From: an uncultured Dialister sp.
GTDB taxonomy: Bacteria; Bacillota; Negativicutes; Veillonellales; Dialisteraceae
NCBI GenBank assembly: GCA_900545365.1
Contig: UQYL01000011.1
Coordinates: forward strand, 1-48,716
Direction of reading: 5' to 3'
Length of the DNA stretch: 48,716 bases
Shown one piece after another: positions 1 to 8,332 of the stretch. The position numbers were made by a program, and so were the translations under genes. Below the pieces are notes generated by a model, which worked only from the letters and a program-made list of their open reading frames with translations, was not told the origin of the DNA and did no database searches. Numbering within the stretch: the first letter of the stretch is position 1; every line of letters begins with the position of its first letter.

Positions 1-16
1 ATATATAGTATAGCAC

Positions 17-39
17 AAAAAAAGAGAGCTTCCGCTCTC
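17..39 (-). terminator. Intrinsic terminator of the panE-truA-pfkB operon
   Basis: On the minus strand a 6-bp stem GAGAGC/GCTCTC with a GGAA loop is followed by seven T. It lies a few bases after the stop codon of the PfkB-family kinase and ends that operon. Confidence 0.85.
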
Positions 40-41
40 CT

Positions 42-947
42 TCATTCCGCCCGTCCGAGCCGTCCCGCCAGACGCGGCGGATACTCCGGCATGGCTCCTT
101 CCCGGCTGCACACATACGCCGCTGTCTCCGCCGCCAGCCGGTGCGCCTCCCGCAGAGACCAGCCGCAGGCCATGGCCGCAGTGAGCGCCGCCGTAAAAGC
201 GTCGCCCGCTCCCACCGTATCGGCGACGTCCGTTTTCGGGCTGGCCATCTCCGACCGTTTCCCGTCCCACCAGACAAGGCTCCCTTTTTCGCCTTTCGTA
301 TAGATCAGCTTACAGATGCCCATGCCGCGGAGAAACGCTGCCAGATCATCCGGCCCGGCTCCGCCGCATCCCGCCGCCGAGGCGAGCCTTTCCAGCTCCT
401 CTTCGCTGCACTTCACCGCGTCAGCGCAGCGGAGAGACCCGCGGATGATCTCTTCCGTATAAAAAGTTCCCCGCAAGTTCACATCAAACACACGGAGCGC
501 CGCCGGCCTCATTGACGCGAGGAAGCGCCGCACTGTCCGCCGCGACACCTCGCCCCACTGGGCAAGCGTCCCGAAGCAGCAGATATCCGTCTCTTCGGCA
601 AGGCGGGCCAGCGCTTCCGTCCAGGGGATCGATCCATACGCCGGTTCCGGGAGAAAATGATACGACGGCACGCCGCCCGCATCGATCGAGACGTCCACAC
701 GGCCCGTCTCCCTGTCCGTCTCCGCCAGGTGCGCGGCGATCCCCTTCTCCGCCAGAAGCCGCCGCGCCCGGTCTCCCCGCTCATCGCGGCCCACCGCGGA
801 GACCGCCGCTGCCCGGAGGCCGAGAGCTTTCGCGGAATAGGCGAAATTCACCGGCGCGCCGCCGAGCCGCTCCCCGCCGGGCAGGCAGTCGAAGAGTATC
901 TCTCCCAGCCCCGTGCAGAGGGGCCTTTCTTTATTTTCTCTGTCCAT
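42..947 (-). CDS. PfkB-family carbohydrate kinase (fructokinase-like)
   Basis: Predicted ATP-dependent sugar kinase of the ribokinase/PfkB family, about 301 residues, the usual length. The N-terminus has a GGAPVNFAYS segment typical of the sugar-binding lid. The C-terminal third carries DTVGAGDAF, the second PfkB signature, whose Asp is the catalytic base and whose GAGD forms the anion hole. I chose the ATG at 947 because GAGGA lies about 7 bases upstream; the in-frame ATG at 959 lacks a Shine-Dalgarno. It overlaps the 3' end of truA by 17 bp, so translation is probably coupled. Last gene of a three-gene operon. The substrate cannot be read from sequence; fructose or a related hexose is the best guess. 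Confidence 0.85.
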   Translation of the reverse strand: MDRENKERPLCTGLGEILFDCLPGGERLGGAPVNFAYSAKALGLRAAAVSAVGRDERGDRARRLLAEKGIAAHLAETDRETGRVDVSIDAGGVPSYHFLPEPAYGSIPWTEALARLAEETDICCFGTLAQWGEVSRRTVRRFLASMRPAALRVFDVNLRGTFYTEEIIRGSLRCADAVKCSEEELERLASAAGCGGAGPDDLAAFLRGMGICKLIYTKGEKGSLVWWDGKRSEMASPKTDVADTVGAGDAFTAALTAAMACGWSLREAHRLAAETAAYVCSREGAMPEYPPRLAGRLGRAE

Positions 948-1689
948 AGCCGTCCTCATACACCACGGAGAGGAGCGTCAGCCCCTGCGGGGGCGCGGTG
1001 AATCCCGCTTCCGCCCGGTCCTTCGCGGCCAGCGCGCGCGCCGCGTCCTCAGGCCGCCGCTTCCCTTCGCCGATCTCCACGAGCGTCCCCGTGAGGATGC
1101 GCACCATGCCCTGCAAAAATCCGTTTCCTTCATAATCGATGCGGAGCTCCCCCGCTTCCTCGGAAAAGCGGATGGCATGCACCGTGCGCACCGCGGATTT
1201 TTTCATCTTTTTATTCCCGCAGAAACTCGTAAAATCATGCGTCCCCGTGAGAAAAGACGCCGCCCGCTCCATGGCGGCCAGATCGAGAGATTTCCCGTAC
1301 TGCCATACATAGCGCCGCTCGAAGACCTTTTTCGCCGCGCCCGTGCGGATGCGGTACCGGTAGACCTTGCGGAGCGCGCGGAACCGGCTGTGAAACTCCT
1401 CCGGCGCCTCCTCCAGACAGCTCACGGCGATATCGTCGGGCAGCGCCCGGTTCAGCGCCTCTTCCAGCGCCTTCGCCCGGTATTTCCCGGCAAGGTGAAA
1501 ATTGGCCGTCTGCCCCGCCGCGTGGACGCCCGCGTCCGTCCGCCCCGCGCCGATGACCTGCACGCTCTCTCCGGTGACCGCCGCGGCGGCGGCCTCCAGC
1601 TTCCCCTGCACCGTCTCCGCCGTCCGCTGCTGCCGCTGCCATCCCTCGTACCTCGTGCCGTCGTACTGCACGATCATGCGGTAATTCAT
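931..1689 (-). CDS. truA: tRNA pseudouridine(38-40) synthase TruA
   Basis: Converts uridines 38, 39 and 40 of the tRNA anticodon stem-loop to pseudouridine in the cytoplasm. The 252 residues match the family length. The catalytic loop reads GAGRTDAGVHA with the nucleophilic Asp at residue 52; the N-terminal YDGTRYEGWQ and the later RYRI and FLQGMVR segments are also typical of TruA. The start ATG overlaps the stop of the upstream reductase gene as ATGA, and its 3' end overlaps the downstream kinase gene, so three unrelated functions are packed into one transcript. Confidence 0.96.
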   Translation of the reverse strand: MNYRMIVQYDGTRYEGWQRQQRTAETVQGKLEAAAAAVTGESVQVIGAGRTDAGVHAAGQTANFHLAGKYRAKALEEALNRALPDDIAVSCLEEAPEEFHSRFRALRKVYRYRIRTGAAKKVFERRYVWQYGKSLDLAAMERAASFLTGTHDFTSFCGNKKMKKSAVRTVHAIRFSEEAGELRIDYEGNGFLQGMVRILTGTLVEIGEGKRRPEDAARALAAKDRAEAGFTAPPQGLTLLSVVYEDGYGQRK

Positions 1690-2603
1690 CGTCCGTTCCT
1701 CTCCATGAGCCGGATCAGGCGATAGAAAAGATCATTTACCGGCGTCGCCACGCCATGCTCCCTGCCGAGCCGCCGGATCGTCCCCGCGAAGAGCTCCACC
1801 TCCGTGGGGCGCCCCGCCAGCAGATCCTGCCGCATGGACGTCATCCCCTCGTCGGCAAACTGCTGCGTCAGCGCCAGCCAGTACCGGATATCCGCCTCCG
1901 AAAGCGGAATGCCCATGGCGTTCGCCACGGCCATGGTCTCCCGCATGGCGGCGATCATCACATCCTGCGCCTCGCCGGGATGCTTCACCCCGCCGTAGCC
2001 CGTCTCATAGACCGCCGTCGTCTGATTGATGCCCACATTCATCATGAGCTTCTTCCACAGGCGGAGGGGCATATCCTCCGCGAGCTCACAGGCGATGCCC
2101 GCGCGGGCGAGGAAGTCCCCGACTGCCGCCGTGATCTCTTCCTGCCCGGCGCTCCGCGGCCCGATCCAGAGATTTCCCGCGTGGTCATAGCGGGTGTCAT
2201 TGCCGACGCGCGTCGCGTCCATGCCCTGCGCCGTGCAGAGCAGCACCCGCGCCCCGCCGAAGCGCTCCGCCAGGATCTCCTCGCTGGTGACGCCGTTCAT
2301 CACCGAAAGGATCACCGTATGCCCGTCAATGAGCGGCGCCGCTTCCTCCATGGCCCGGGCGAGGCCGCCGAACTTCACCGCGAAAATGACCAGATCCGCC
2401 GGTTCCGCCGCCTCCGTCCCGTCAAAATAAGAAAAACCGCAGGCCTCTCCGTTGCAAAGGACGCCGTCCCGTCTGTACCGCGCCGCCCGCTCCGGATCCG
2501 TCACGATCCGCACCGCGTCCCATCCGAGAGCCTTCCCGATCAGGCTGCCGTACAAAGTGCCGAGCGCCCCCGCGCCTGCCACCGCCGCATTCCGTATCTC
2601 CAT
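1686..2603 (-). CDS. panE: 2-dehydropantoate 2-reductase family protein
   Basis: NAD(P)H-dependent ketopantoate reductase family, about 305 residues. The N-terminal Rossmann motif GAGALGTLYG binds the cofactor, and KLMMNVGINQ in the middle matches the conserved Lys/Asn segment of PanE. In pantothenate synthesis the enzyme reduces 2-dehydropantoate to pantoate, but no other pan gene lies nearby, so a related 2-oxoacid reductase role is possible. The ATG at 2603 is preferred over the one at 2633 because GGAGG sits 7 bases before it. First gene of the operon, with a 4-bp ATGA overlap into truA. Confidence 0.85.
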   Translation of the reverse strand: MEIRNAAVAGAGALGTLYGSLIGKALGWDAVRIVTDPERAARYRRDGVLCNGEACGFSYFDGTEAAEPADLVIFAVKFGGLARAMEEAAPLIDGHTVILSVMNGVTSEEILAERFGGARVLLCTAQGMDATRVGNDTRYDHAGNLWIGPRSAGQEEITAAVGDFLARAGIACELAEDMPLRLWKKLMMNVGINQTTAVYETGYGGVKHPGEAQDVMIAAMRETMAVANAMGIPLSEADIRYWLALTQQFADEGMTSMRQDLLAGRPTEVELFAGTIRRLGREHGVATPVNDLFYRLIRLMERNGR

Positions 2604-2639
2604 CACATTTCCTCCGTTCTGAAATAATCCCATGCAGTC

Positions 2640-2648
2640 ATTGTAACA
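2640..2648 (-). promoter_or_regulatory. Extended -10 promoter for panE-truA-pfkB
   Basis: The minus strand reads TGT-TACAAT, an extended -10 element, about 40 bases before the panE start. No good -35 is visible. Confidence 0.5.
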
Positions 2649-2688
2649 CAGGAAAAGCAGCCGCTGCCCTCCTATTTCCCGCCGGTCA

Positions 2689-2849
2689 TTTTCCGGCGCG
2701 TTTTCATTTTTCGCCGAAAAAATCCCGGTGTTTTTCCGTTTTCCGCTGAAAAATTTCCGGCGGTTCCGGATCTTTCACCGGAAATTTTCCGGCGCTTTTC
2801 TTTTTCCCGCCGGAAATCAGGCGCGTCCTTTCCCTGGGCCGCCGGAAAT
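2689..2849. repeat. Cluster of CCGGAAA/TTTCCGG motifs in an intergenic gap
   Basis: The gap from 2649 to 2870 holds no gene. It contains at least six copies of CCGGAAA or its complement, for example near 2690, 2754, 2778, 2785, 2810 and 2843. Two share TTTTCCGGCGC, and one pair forms the palindrome CCGGAAATTTTCCGG. The copies could fold into alternative hairpins. Function unknown. Confidence 0.5.
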
Positions 2850-2873
2850 GTATATGCGCTTCTTTTGGGCCTA

Positions 2874-2882
2874 TGGTATAAT
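2874..2882 (+). promoter_or_regulatory. Extended -10 promoter of the exported-protein/aminopeptidase pair
   Basis: TGG-TATAAT at 2874-2882 is a perfect extended -10 element 46 bases before the ATG. No consensus -35 lies 17 bases upstream, which extended -10 promoters tolerate. Confidence 0.7.
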
Positions 2883-2928
2883 ATTTTTATTAAGGAACTT
2901 TCAGAATTTGGGAAAGAGAGTGAAAGGT

Positions 2929-3315
2929 ATGAAGAAATCCATCATTGCTTTGGGCCTGGCCGCGGCGGCGGCTTTTTCGACCATGACTGTCTCCGCGGAG
3001 CAGCTGTGGAAATATAATGACGCCCTCACCATCGACGTGGGCGAAGCGGATCTGGATGTGGACAAGAACGGCCACCAGGTCCTGACCTTCACCGGCGTGG
3101 AGCAGATCGAAGGCGGCACGAATACTTACACGTATGTGTATGACATGACCGCCCGCACCATCCAGATCAAGGAAATGGAACAGGAAACGGAAAAGCTTCA
3201 CTACACCACGTCTTTCAATCCGGCTCCCATCGATTCGCCGAATCCCGTCATCCGGGAGCGCGCGGAGATGGCTCAGCAGGTCTATGAAATGATCATGGCA
3301 AAGAAGCATAAATAA
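2929..3315 (+). CDS. Small exported protein of unknown function
   Basis: A 128-residue protein that I do not recognise. Residues 1-23 form a classic signal peptide: MKK, a hydrophobic Ala/Leu core, then cleavage after VSA before EQLWKYN. The mature part of about 105 residues is rich in Thr, Glu and Lys, has no Cys, and alternates hydrophobic and polar residues in the TFTGV and TYTYVYDM stretches, so it may be a small beta-rich envelope protein. An upstream in-frame extension to 2728 is ignored because the promoter lies inside it. Two bases separate its stop from the aminopeptidase start, which suggests a two-gene operon. Confidence 0.75.
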   Translation: MKKSIIALGLAAAAAFSTMTVSAEQLWKYNDALTIDVGEADLDVDKNGHQVLTFTGVEQIEGGTNTYTYVYDMTARTIQIKEMEQETEKLHYTTSFNPAPIDSPNPVIRERAEMAQQVYEMIMAKKHK

Positions 3316-3317
3316 TC

Positions 3318-4598
3318 ATGGCGCAGCAGGAAAACGCTTTTGAGGAGATCTCCCGGGATCTCCTCCATTTTATCAGCAAGAGCCCTTCGCCCTTCCACGC
3401 GGCGCGGGGCATCAAGACGGCTTTCGTCTATGACCATGCCGTCGAGCTCCGGGAGGAAGACGACTGGGAGATCGAGCCGGGACACAAGTATGTGGTCACC
3501 CGGAACGGCTCGGCGGTCATCGCTTTTGCCGTGCCGAAGGAACCGGCCCGGGATTTCCGCATCATCGCGGCGCACGGCGATTCCCCCACGTTCAAGATCA
3601 AGGAAGATCCGGAGATCGCCGACGGTCCGTATGTGCGCCTCAATGTGGAGCCTTACGGCGGCATGATCATGAGCAGCTGGACGGACCGTCCCCTCACGGC
3701 GGCGGGGCGCGTCATCGTCCGGGAGAAGGGCGCTCTCGTGCCGAAGCTTGTCTGCCCCGGGAAGCCTCTTCTCGTCATCCCTTCGCTGGCCATCCACATG
3801 AACCGCGAGGTAAATCAGGGCTATCACTGGAACGCTCAGAAAGATCTGCTCCCCCTCTGGGGCCCCGCTGGCGGCCTGTCATTTATGGATGTCATCGCGG
3901 CGGAAGCGAAATGCGCAAAGGAAGATATCCTCGGTCACGATCTGTGCCTTGTCCCGCTCGTCCCCGGCACGATGTGGGGCGCGGAGAATGAATACATTTC
4001 CTCTCCCCGTCTGGATGATCTGCAATGCGCTTTCGCGGCGTTCCGCGGCTATACCATGGGAAAGAAGGAAAAGCACATTTCCGTTTTCGCCCTCTTTGAT
4101 AATGAAGAAGTGGGCAGCGGCACCCGGCAGGGCGCGGGCTCTTCCTTCCTCTTCGACACGATCCTCCGCCTCTCGGCGGCGCTCGGCATTTCGCAGGACA
4201 GGATGCTCGCCATGCTGGCTCGGAGCTTCCTGATCTCCGCGGATAACGCTCACGCGGTGCATCCGAATCATCCCGCCGAATCCGATCCGGTGAACCGGCC
4301 CGTGCTGAACGGCGGCATCGTCATCAAGTTCAACGCGCAGCAGAAGTACTGCACCGACGGCTGGAGCGCCGCTCATTTCCGCGCGCTCTGCGAAGAAGCG
4401 AAAGTGCCCGTGCAGGTCTTCACGAACCGCAGCGACCGTCCCGGCGGCTCCACGCTGGGAAATATCGCCATCACGAAGATAGGCATCCCCGCCGTGGATA
4501 TCGGCCTGCCCCAGCTGGCCATGCATTCGTCTTACGAGACGGCCGGCATCAAGGACACGGCGTACCTTGTCATGGCGGCAGCGATGTTCTTTGAGTAA
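3318..4598 (+). CDS. apeB: M18-family aminopeptidase (aspartyl aminopeptidase type)
   Basis: Cytoplasmic di-zinc metallopeptidase that removes N-terminal acidic or neutral residues from peptides. The 426 residues are the normal M18 length. Visible ligand and catalytic motifs are AAHGDSPTFK (first metal His and Asp), DNEEVGSGT (catalytic Glu pair) and SADNAHAVHPNHP, with a final metal His near MHSSYE at the C-terminus. The start is only 2 bases after the previous stop with no strong Shine-Dalgarno of its own, so it is probably translated by coupling. Followed directly by a strong terminator. Confidence 0.93.
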   Translation: MAQQENAFEEISRDLLHFISKSPSPFHAARGIKTAFVYDHAVELREEDDWEIEPGHKYVVTRNGSAVIAFAVPKEPARDFRIIAAHGDSPTFKIKEDPEIADGPYVRLNVEPYGGMIMSSWTDRPLTAAGRVIVREKGALVPKLVCPGKPLLVIPSLAIHMNREVNQGYHWNAQKDLLPLWGPAGGLSFMDVIAAEAKCAKEDILGHDLCLVPLVPGTMWGAENEYISSPRLDDLQCAFAAFRGYTMGKKEKHISVFALFDNEEVGSGTRQGAGSSFLFDTILRLSAALGISQDRMLAMLARSFLISADNAHAVHPNHPAESDPVNRPVLNGGIVIKFNAQQKYCTDGWSAAHFRALCEEAKVPVQVFTNRSDRPGGSTLGNIAITKIGIPAVDIGLPQLAMHSSYETAGIKDTAYLVMAAAMFFE

Positions 4599-4605
4599 AA
4601 ATATA

Positions 4606-4632
4606 AGAGGCCCCGCGGGGTCTCTTTTTTTG
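4606..4632 (+). terminator. Intrinsic terminator after the M18 aminopeptidase
   Basis: A 9-bp stem AGAGGCCCC/GGGGTCTCT with a GC loop is followed by a run of T, 8 bases past the stop codon. Confidence 0.9.
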
Positions 4633-4635
4633 CGC

Positions 4636-4678
4636 ATGAAAAAAGCAGGTCCCCTCCGAAAAGGAACCTGCTTTTTTT
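4636..4678 (-). terminator. Terminator of amtB-glnB, usable from both strands
   Basis: Stem AGCAGGT/ACCTGCT flanked by A tracts on the left and T tracts on the right, just beyond the glnB stop. It serves the minus-strand operon and can back up the plus-strand terminator next to it. Confidence 0.85.
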
Positions 4679-4685
4679 GTCCGCG

Positions 4686-5054
4686 TCACGGCTGGTAGTC
4701 GATGACGGCGTCGCCGCCCATCTCGCCGGTGCGGATCTTTACCGCCGTGGTGAGCTCGGATACGAAGATCTTCCCGTCTCCCACGTGGCCGGAGCAGCAC
4801 ACGCTCCGAATGGTGTCGATGAGTTTCTGGAGGGGCGTCTCGAAAATGACGATCTCCACTTTTGTCTTCGGCATGAGGTTCACCGGCAGCTCTTTGCCGC
4901 GGTAGATCTCCGACTGGCCCCGGGTAAGGCCGCAGCCGTACACGTCGGATACGGTCATGCCCGTGACTTTGATGGCAAAGAGCGCGTCTTTCAGTTCGTC
5001 CAGCTTTTCCGGACGGATGATGGCTTCTACTTTGTATATCTTGTTCGTCTCCAT
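4686..5054 (-). CDS. glnB: P-II nitrogen regulatory protein
   Basis: Trimeric signal protein that senses ATP/ADP and 2-oxoglutarate and controls its partner, here most likely the adjacent AmtB channel (GlnK role). It has 122 residues against the usual 112. The T-loop reads GLTRGQSEIYRGKE with Tyr51, the residue uridylylated in proteobacterial P-II, and VGDGKIFV is the B-loop nucleotide site. An AAGGAGGA ribosome site straddles the amtB stop, 11 bases separate the genes, and the pair forms the classic amtB-glnK operon. Whether Tyr51 is modified here is unknown. Confidence 0.95.
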   Translation of the reverse strand: METNKIYKVEAIIRPEKLDELKDALFAIKVTGMTVSDVYGCGLTRGQSEIYRGKELPVNLMPKTKVEIVIFETPLQKLIDTIRSVCCSGHVGDGKIFVSELTTAVKIRTGEMGGDAVIDYQP

Positions 5055-5065
5055 GATTGTCCTCC

Positions 5066-6370
5066 TTAGAGCTTATTATACGCCCGCTCGCCGTGTTCGA
5101 TGATATCGAGGCCCTGCGCTTCTTCCGAAGGCGTCGCCCGGAGCTGCATCACCGCGCCGACGATCTTCACGAGGATGGCCGTCACGACCACCGCCATGAC
5201 GATACCCGTGACCACGCCCGTCGCCTGGGGGATCATCTGCGCCGGATTGCCCGCGAGGAGCCCATCCGCGCCGGCGGAGTTCACCGCGGTGGTGCAGAAG
5301 ACGCCCGTCATGAGCGCGCCCCACACGCCGCCCATGCCGTGGCAGCCGAAGACGTCCAGCGCGTCGTCATACTGGAATCTCGCTTTCACATAAGCGATGA
5401 AGAAATAGCAGATGCACGGCGTGGTGAGGCCGATGAAGAAGGCCGCCTGGCTGTCAACGAAGCCCGCTCCGGGGGTGATGCCCACGAGGCCTGCGATGAC
5501 GCCCGTCATGAAGCCTACCGTGGTGACTTTGTGATGGAGGAATTTATCGAGAATCGCCCACACGAGGCCGGCCGTGCAGGAGGCGATACCCGTATTGGCG
5601 AGGGCCTGCGCCATCACGTCGGAGGAAGTGAGGCCCGCGCCGGAATTGAATCCGAACCAGCCGAGCCAGAGGAAGCTCGCCCCGAGGCAGACGTAGGGCA
5701 CATTGTGCGGCCGGATGGCGGCACTGCCGAAGTCTTTGCGCTTGCCGATGAGGATGGCCGCGGTGAGGGCCGAGAAGCCGCTCGTCACGTGAATGACCGT
5801 GCCGCCGGCAAAATCAAGGGCGCCCATATTGCGGATGACGCCGCCGTCGCCCCAGACCATGTGGCACATGGGGTCATACACGAAGGTGCCCCACAGGAGG
5901 ATGAAGAGGCAGTACGCGGGGAAGCGGGTGCGCTCCACGATGCCGCCGGATACGATGGCCGGCGTGAGGATCGCGAAGGCCATCTGGAACATGCAGAAGA
6001 GGATGTGCGGGATGGTGGCGGAGTAGTCCGGGTTCGCGTCCATGCCGACCCCGGAGAGGAACGCCCAGTCCAGATTGCCGATGACGCCGCCCACGTCCGG
6101 CCCGAAAGAGAGGGAGTAGCCGAAGAGGAACCACTGCACGGTGAAGATGGCCAGACAGATGAAGGACATCATCATCGTATTGAGCGTATTCTTGCGGCGC
6201 ACGAGGCCGCCGTAGAAAAAGCCGAGCGCCGGCGTCATGATGAGCACCAGGAGGGTCGCCACCGCCACATAGGCCATGTCCCCTGCGTTGAGCTCGGAGG
6301 CCGGCTCGGCGGCAAAGGCGGCCATCGGCATCAGCGCCGCCGGACAGGCAAAGAGTACAGATCGTTTCAT
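5066..6370 (-). CDS. amtB: Ammonium transporter AmtB
   Basis: Trimeric inner-membrane ammonium channel of 434 residues. Residues 1-20 are a cleavable signal peptide ending near AFA, followed by about 11 membrane helices, as in E. coli AmtB. The two pore histidines sit in PMCHMVWGDGG and GCHGMGGVWG, and LDFAGGTVIHVTSG and GWFGFNSGAG are other Amt hallmarks. The C-terminal cytoplasmic tail holds the P-II docking region. AAAGGA lies about 10 bases before the start. A structured leader of roughly 235 bases precedes it, so expression may be controlled after initiation. Confidence 0.96.
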   Translation of the reverse strand: MKRSVLFACPAALMPMAAFAAEPASELNAGDMAYVAVATLLVLIMTPALGFFYGGLVRRKNTLNTMMMSFICLAIFTVQWFLFGYSLSFGPDVGGVIGNLDWAFLSGVGMDANPDYSATIPHILFCMFQMAFAILTPAIVSGGIVERTRFPAYCLFILLWGTFVYDPMCHMVWGDGGVIRNMGALDFAGGTVIHVTSGFSALTAAILIGKRKDFGSAAIRPHNVPYVCLGASFLWLGWFGFNSGAGLTSSDVMAQALANTGIASCTAGLVWAILDKFLHHKVTTVGFMTGVIAGLVGITPGAGFVDSQAAFFIGLTTPCICYFFIAYVKARFQYDDALDVFGCHGMGGVWGALMTGVFCTTAVNSAGADGLLAGNPAQMIPQATGVVTGIVMAVVVTAILVKIVGAVMQLRATPSEEAQGLDIIEHGERAYNKL

Positions 6371-6479
6371 TTTCTTCTTCCTTTCTTTTCACATAACCTC
6401 AATATCGTCATGCCGACCGGCGCTGTCGCTCGAAATTCCATTTCATCGCTTGTCATTCCCCTTTCCGTCCACGGACCGT

Positions 6480-6546
6480 CCGGAAATGCGGAAGAGCCGC
6501 TTCGGGCATCCCCCAAAGCGGCTCCATTGCGCGTGCGCATTTCCGG
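6480..6546 (-). other. Long nested hairpin in the amtB leader
   Basis: An 11-bp outer stem (CCGGAAATGCG with CGCATTTCCGG) encloses a 9-bp stem (GAGCCGCTT/AAGCGGCTC) with a 13-base loop. No T tract follows, so it is not a terminator. It lies 110 bases before amtB and matches no riboswitch class I know. Confidence 0.6.
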
Positions 6547-6551
6547 AAACG

Positions 6552-6576
6552 AAAAAGCCCGCTCGTCTGAGCAGGC
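6552..6576 (-). terminator. Terminator between the MerR-controlled operon and amtB
   Basis: Stem GCCTGCTC/GAGCGGGC (8 bp, one G-U pair) with an AGAC loop and five T on the minus strand. It ends the six-gene operon, but it also lies about 30 bases after a likely amtB start site, so it could act as an attenuator. Confidence 0.8.
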
Positions 6577-6610
6577 TCCGTTGTCTCGTATGAACTTAAT
6601 GTATGGAAAT

Positions 6611-6639
6611 AGTATACGCGGATCGAGCCGGCAGCGCAA
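6611..6639 (-). promoter_or_regulatory. Candidate amtB promoter
   Basis: Minus-strand TTGCGC, 17-base spacer, TATACT. Transcription would begin near 6604, upstream of the terminator at 6552-6576 and the long hairpin. Confidence 0.55.
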
Positions 6640-6709
6640 GTCTTTTCCCTTGCGTTCCGCTCAATCATGATTGCTTTTTATGCATTTCCTGACAAGTCAT
6701 GCGGCCATC

Positions 6710-7420
6710 TCATGCCCGGCTGCCGAGGACCTCGGCCAGCACAGCCTTCGTATTCGCCCCGGTCTCTTCGGAGACGGTCTCCGTAAGCACGTCCGTGAGA
6801 GCGCGGAGCGCATCGGCGGTGACGCCCACCCGCAGGGCCACGCCCATGTGGGAGCGGAGCTGAGCGTTCACATTGCCGATGCCCGCGAGCATGGACACGG
6901 TGGCGAGTTCCCGGTCCTGCCAGGTGAGCACGTCCCGCTCGAAGATGTCGCAGAAGAGGTGCTCCTGCAGGAAGCGGTTCGCCTCGGGGGCGAAGTCGTA
7001 CACGCCGCCCGCGACCGGCCGGCCCACGAGCGCCGTCTGGACCTTCGTGCCGATTGCCCGGCGGTCCCGCGCGGGATCGACCGGCGACGCCTCCCGGCCC
7101 GTCTCGTCTTTGATCCCCGCCGCTTTCCGCTCCTCCGTCACGGAGGCCAGCGTCTGGAGCCCGTTCAGGCTGCGGGGGAATCCGGCGTAGGCGTAGAGCT
7201 GGAGCATGAGCTCTTTCTCTTCATTGACCGTGAGGCCCCGGTCGAGGCCGTCCGCCATGGCCTGACGGAGCCGCGGCAGGTCGCCCTGCGCGCCCAGCGC
7301 GGAGATCGTAACGATGGACGCTTCCCGGGGCGGCAGCGCCGGCGCGGCGGCCTCCGCCGAAACGCCGCCGAAGAGGGCGGCCGCGAGCAGCGCGAAGAAC
7401 AGCAGGATATTCTGTTTCAT
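6710..7420 (-). CDS. Exported carboxymuconolactone decarboxylase-family protein
   Basis: A 236-residue protein with a signal peptide (MKQN, hydrophobic core, cleavage near AEA) and two repeats of the CMD/AhpD-like helical fold. The first spans roughly residues 35-100 (ALGAQGDLPRL then LMLQLYAYAGFPRSLNG), the second about 160-230 (DRELATVSMLAGIGN then AQLRSHMGVAL). The AhpD CxxC pair is absent, so thiol peroxidase activity is unlikely; a lactone decarboxylase-like or binding role fits better. AAAGGAG precedes the ATG at 7420. Last gene of the six-gene MerR-controlled operon, 48 bases after the aldo/keto reductase gene. Confidence 0.82.
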   Translation of the reverse strand: MKQNILLFFALLAAALFGGVSAEAAAPALPPREASIVTISALGAQGDLPRLRQAMADGLDRGLTVNEEKELMLQLYAYAGFPRSLNGLQTLASVTEERKAAGIKDETGREASPVDPARDRRAIGTKVQTALVGRPVAGGVYDFAPEANRFLQEHLFCDIFERDVLTWQDRELATVSMLAGIGNVNAQLRSHMGVALRVGVTADALRALTDVLTETVSEETGANTKAVLAEVLGSRA

Positions 7421-7468
7421 GAGGATTCTCCTTTCTTTCACAGGACTGCGCATCGTCCGTCCCGCGGA

Positions 7469-8329
7469 TCAGGACCGCAGATGACGCTCCTCCACCATGC
7501 GGTAGAACCACTCCACCATCTGCGGGTCGTAATGGGAAAAGAAGAGGCTGTCTTTTTCGTCGAGCCCGCGGAGCGCCTCCATTTCCTCCTCCGTGAGGGA
7601 AAAGTCGAAGACGTCCAGATTCTCTTCCATGCGGCTCAGGTGGACCGACTTCGGGATGACCACCACACCGCTCTGGATGAGGAACCGCAGCGCGGCCTGC
7701 GCCGCCGTCTTCTCGTGCGCCTCTCCGATGCGGACGAGCAGGGGATTCGTGAAGAGATCGTGCCGCCCTTCGGCGAAAGGCGCCCACGCCTCGTGGACGA
7801 TGCCGTAGCGCTCCATGACGGTGTGGAGTTCCTTCTGCTGGTGGAACACGTGGGTCTCCACTTCATTCACCGCCGGGAGGATGTCCACATTGTGGCAGAG
7901 GTCGATGAGCCGGTCGGCGAAGAAATTCGACACGCCGATGGCGCGGAGCTTGCCCGCGCGGAGCGCCTCTTCCATGGCGCGCCACGTGCCGTAATAGTCG
8001 CCGAAGGGCTGATGGATGAGCATGAGGTCGAGGTAGTCCGTGCGGAGGCGGCGCAGGGAGTCGTCGATGGACTGCTTCGCCCGCTCGTAGCCGCTGTTTG
8101 CGATCCAGATCTTCGAGGTGAGGAAGAGCTCGCTCCGGGGGAGGCCGCACTGTGAGACCGCCTCGCCCACTTCATACTCATTGTCGTAGGACTGCGCCGT
8201 GTCGATGAGGCGGTACCCCGCGCGGATCGCGTCCTGCACGCAGCGCGCGCACTCCGCCGGCGGGATCTGGTAGACCCCGTAGCCGAGCATCGGCATCTCG
8301 ACGCCGTTATTTAATTTGACTGTTTCCAT
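7469..8329 (-). CDS. Aldo/keto reductase
   Basis: NADPH-dependent reductase of 286 residues, similar to bacterial 2,5-diketo-D-gluconate reductase-type AKRs, which reduce aldehydes and ketones in the cytoplasm. The tetrad is visible as Asp43 and Tyr48 (IDTAQSYDNE), Lys73 (TSKIWI) and His106 (LMLIHQPFG). Near the C-terminus VIPKSV and the following Arg bind the NADPH phosphate. It is the only product of the operon with no export signal. Its start lies 3 bases after the previous stop. Detoxification of reactive carbonyls fits the MerR-type control but is inferred. Confidence 0.92.
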   Translation of the reverse strand: METVKLNNGVEMPMLGYGVYQIPPAECARCVQDAIRAGYRLIDTAQSYDNEYEVGEAVSQCGLPRSELFLTSKIWIANSGYERAKQSIDDSLRRLRTDYLDLMLIHQPFGDYYGTWRAMEEALRAGKLRAIGVSNFFADRLIDLCHNVDILPAVNEVETHVFHQQKELHTVMERYGIVHEAWAPFAEGRHDLFTNPLLVRIGEAHEKTAAQAALRFLIQSGVVVIPKSVHLSRMEENLDVFDFSLTEEEMEALRGLDEKDSLFFSHYDPQMVEWFYRMVEERHLRS

Positions 8330-8332
8330 GGA

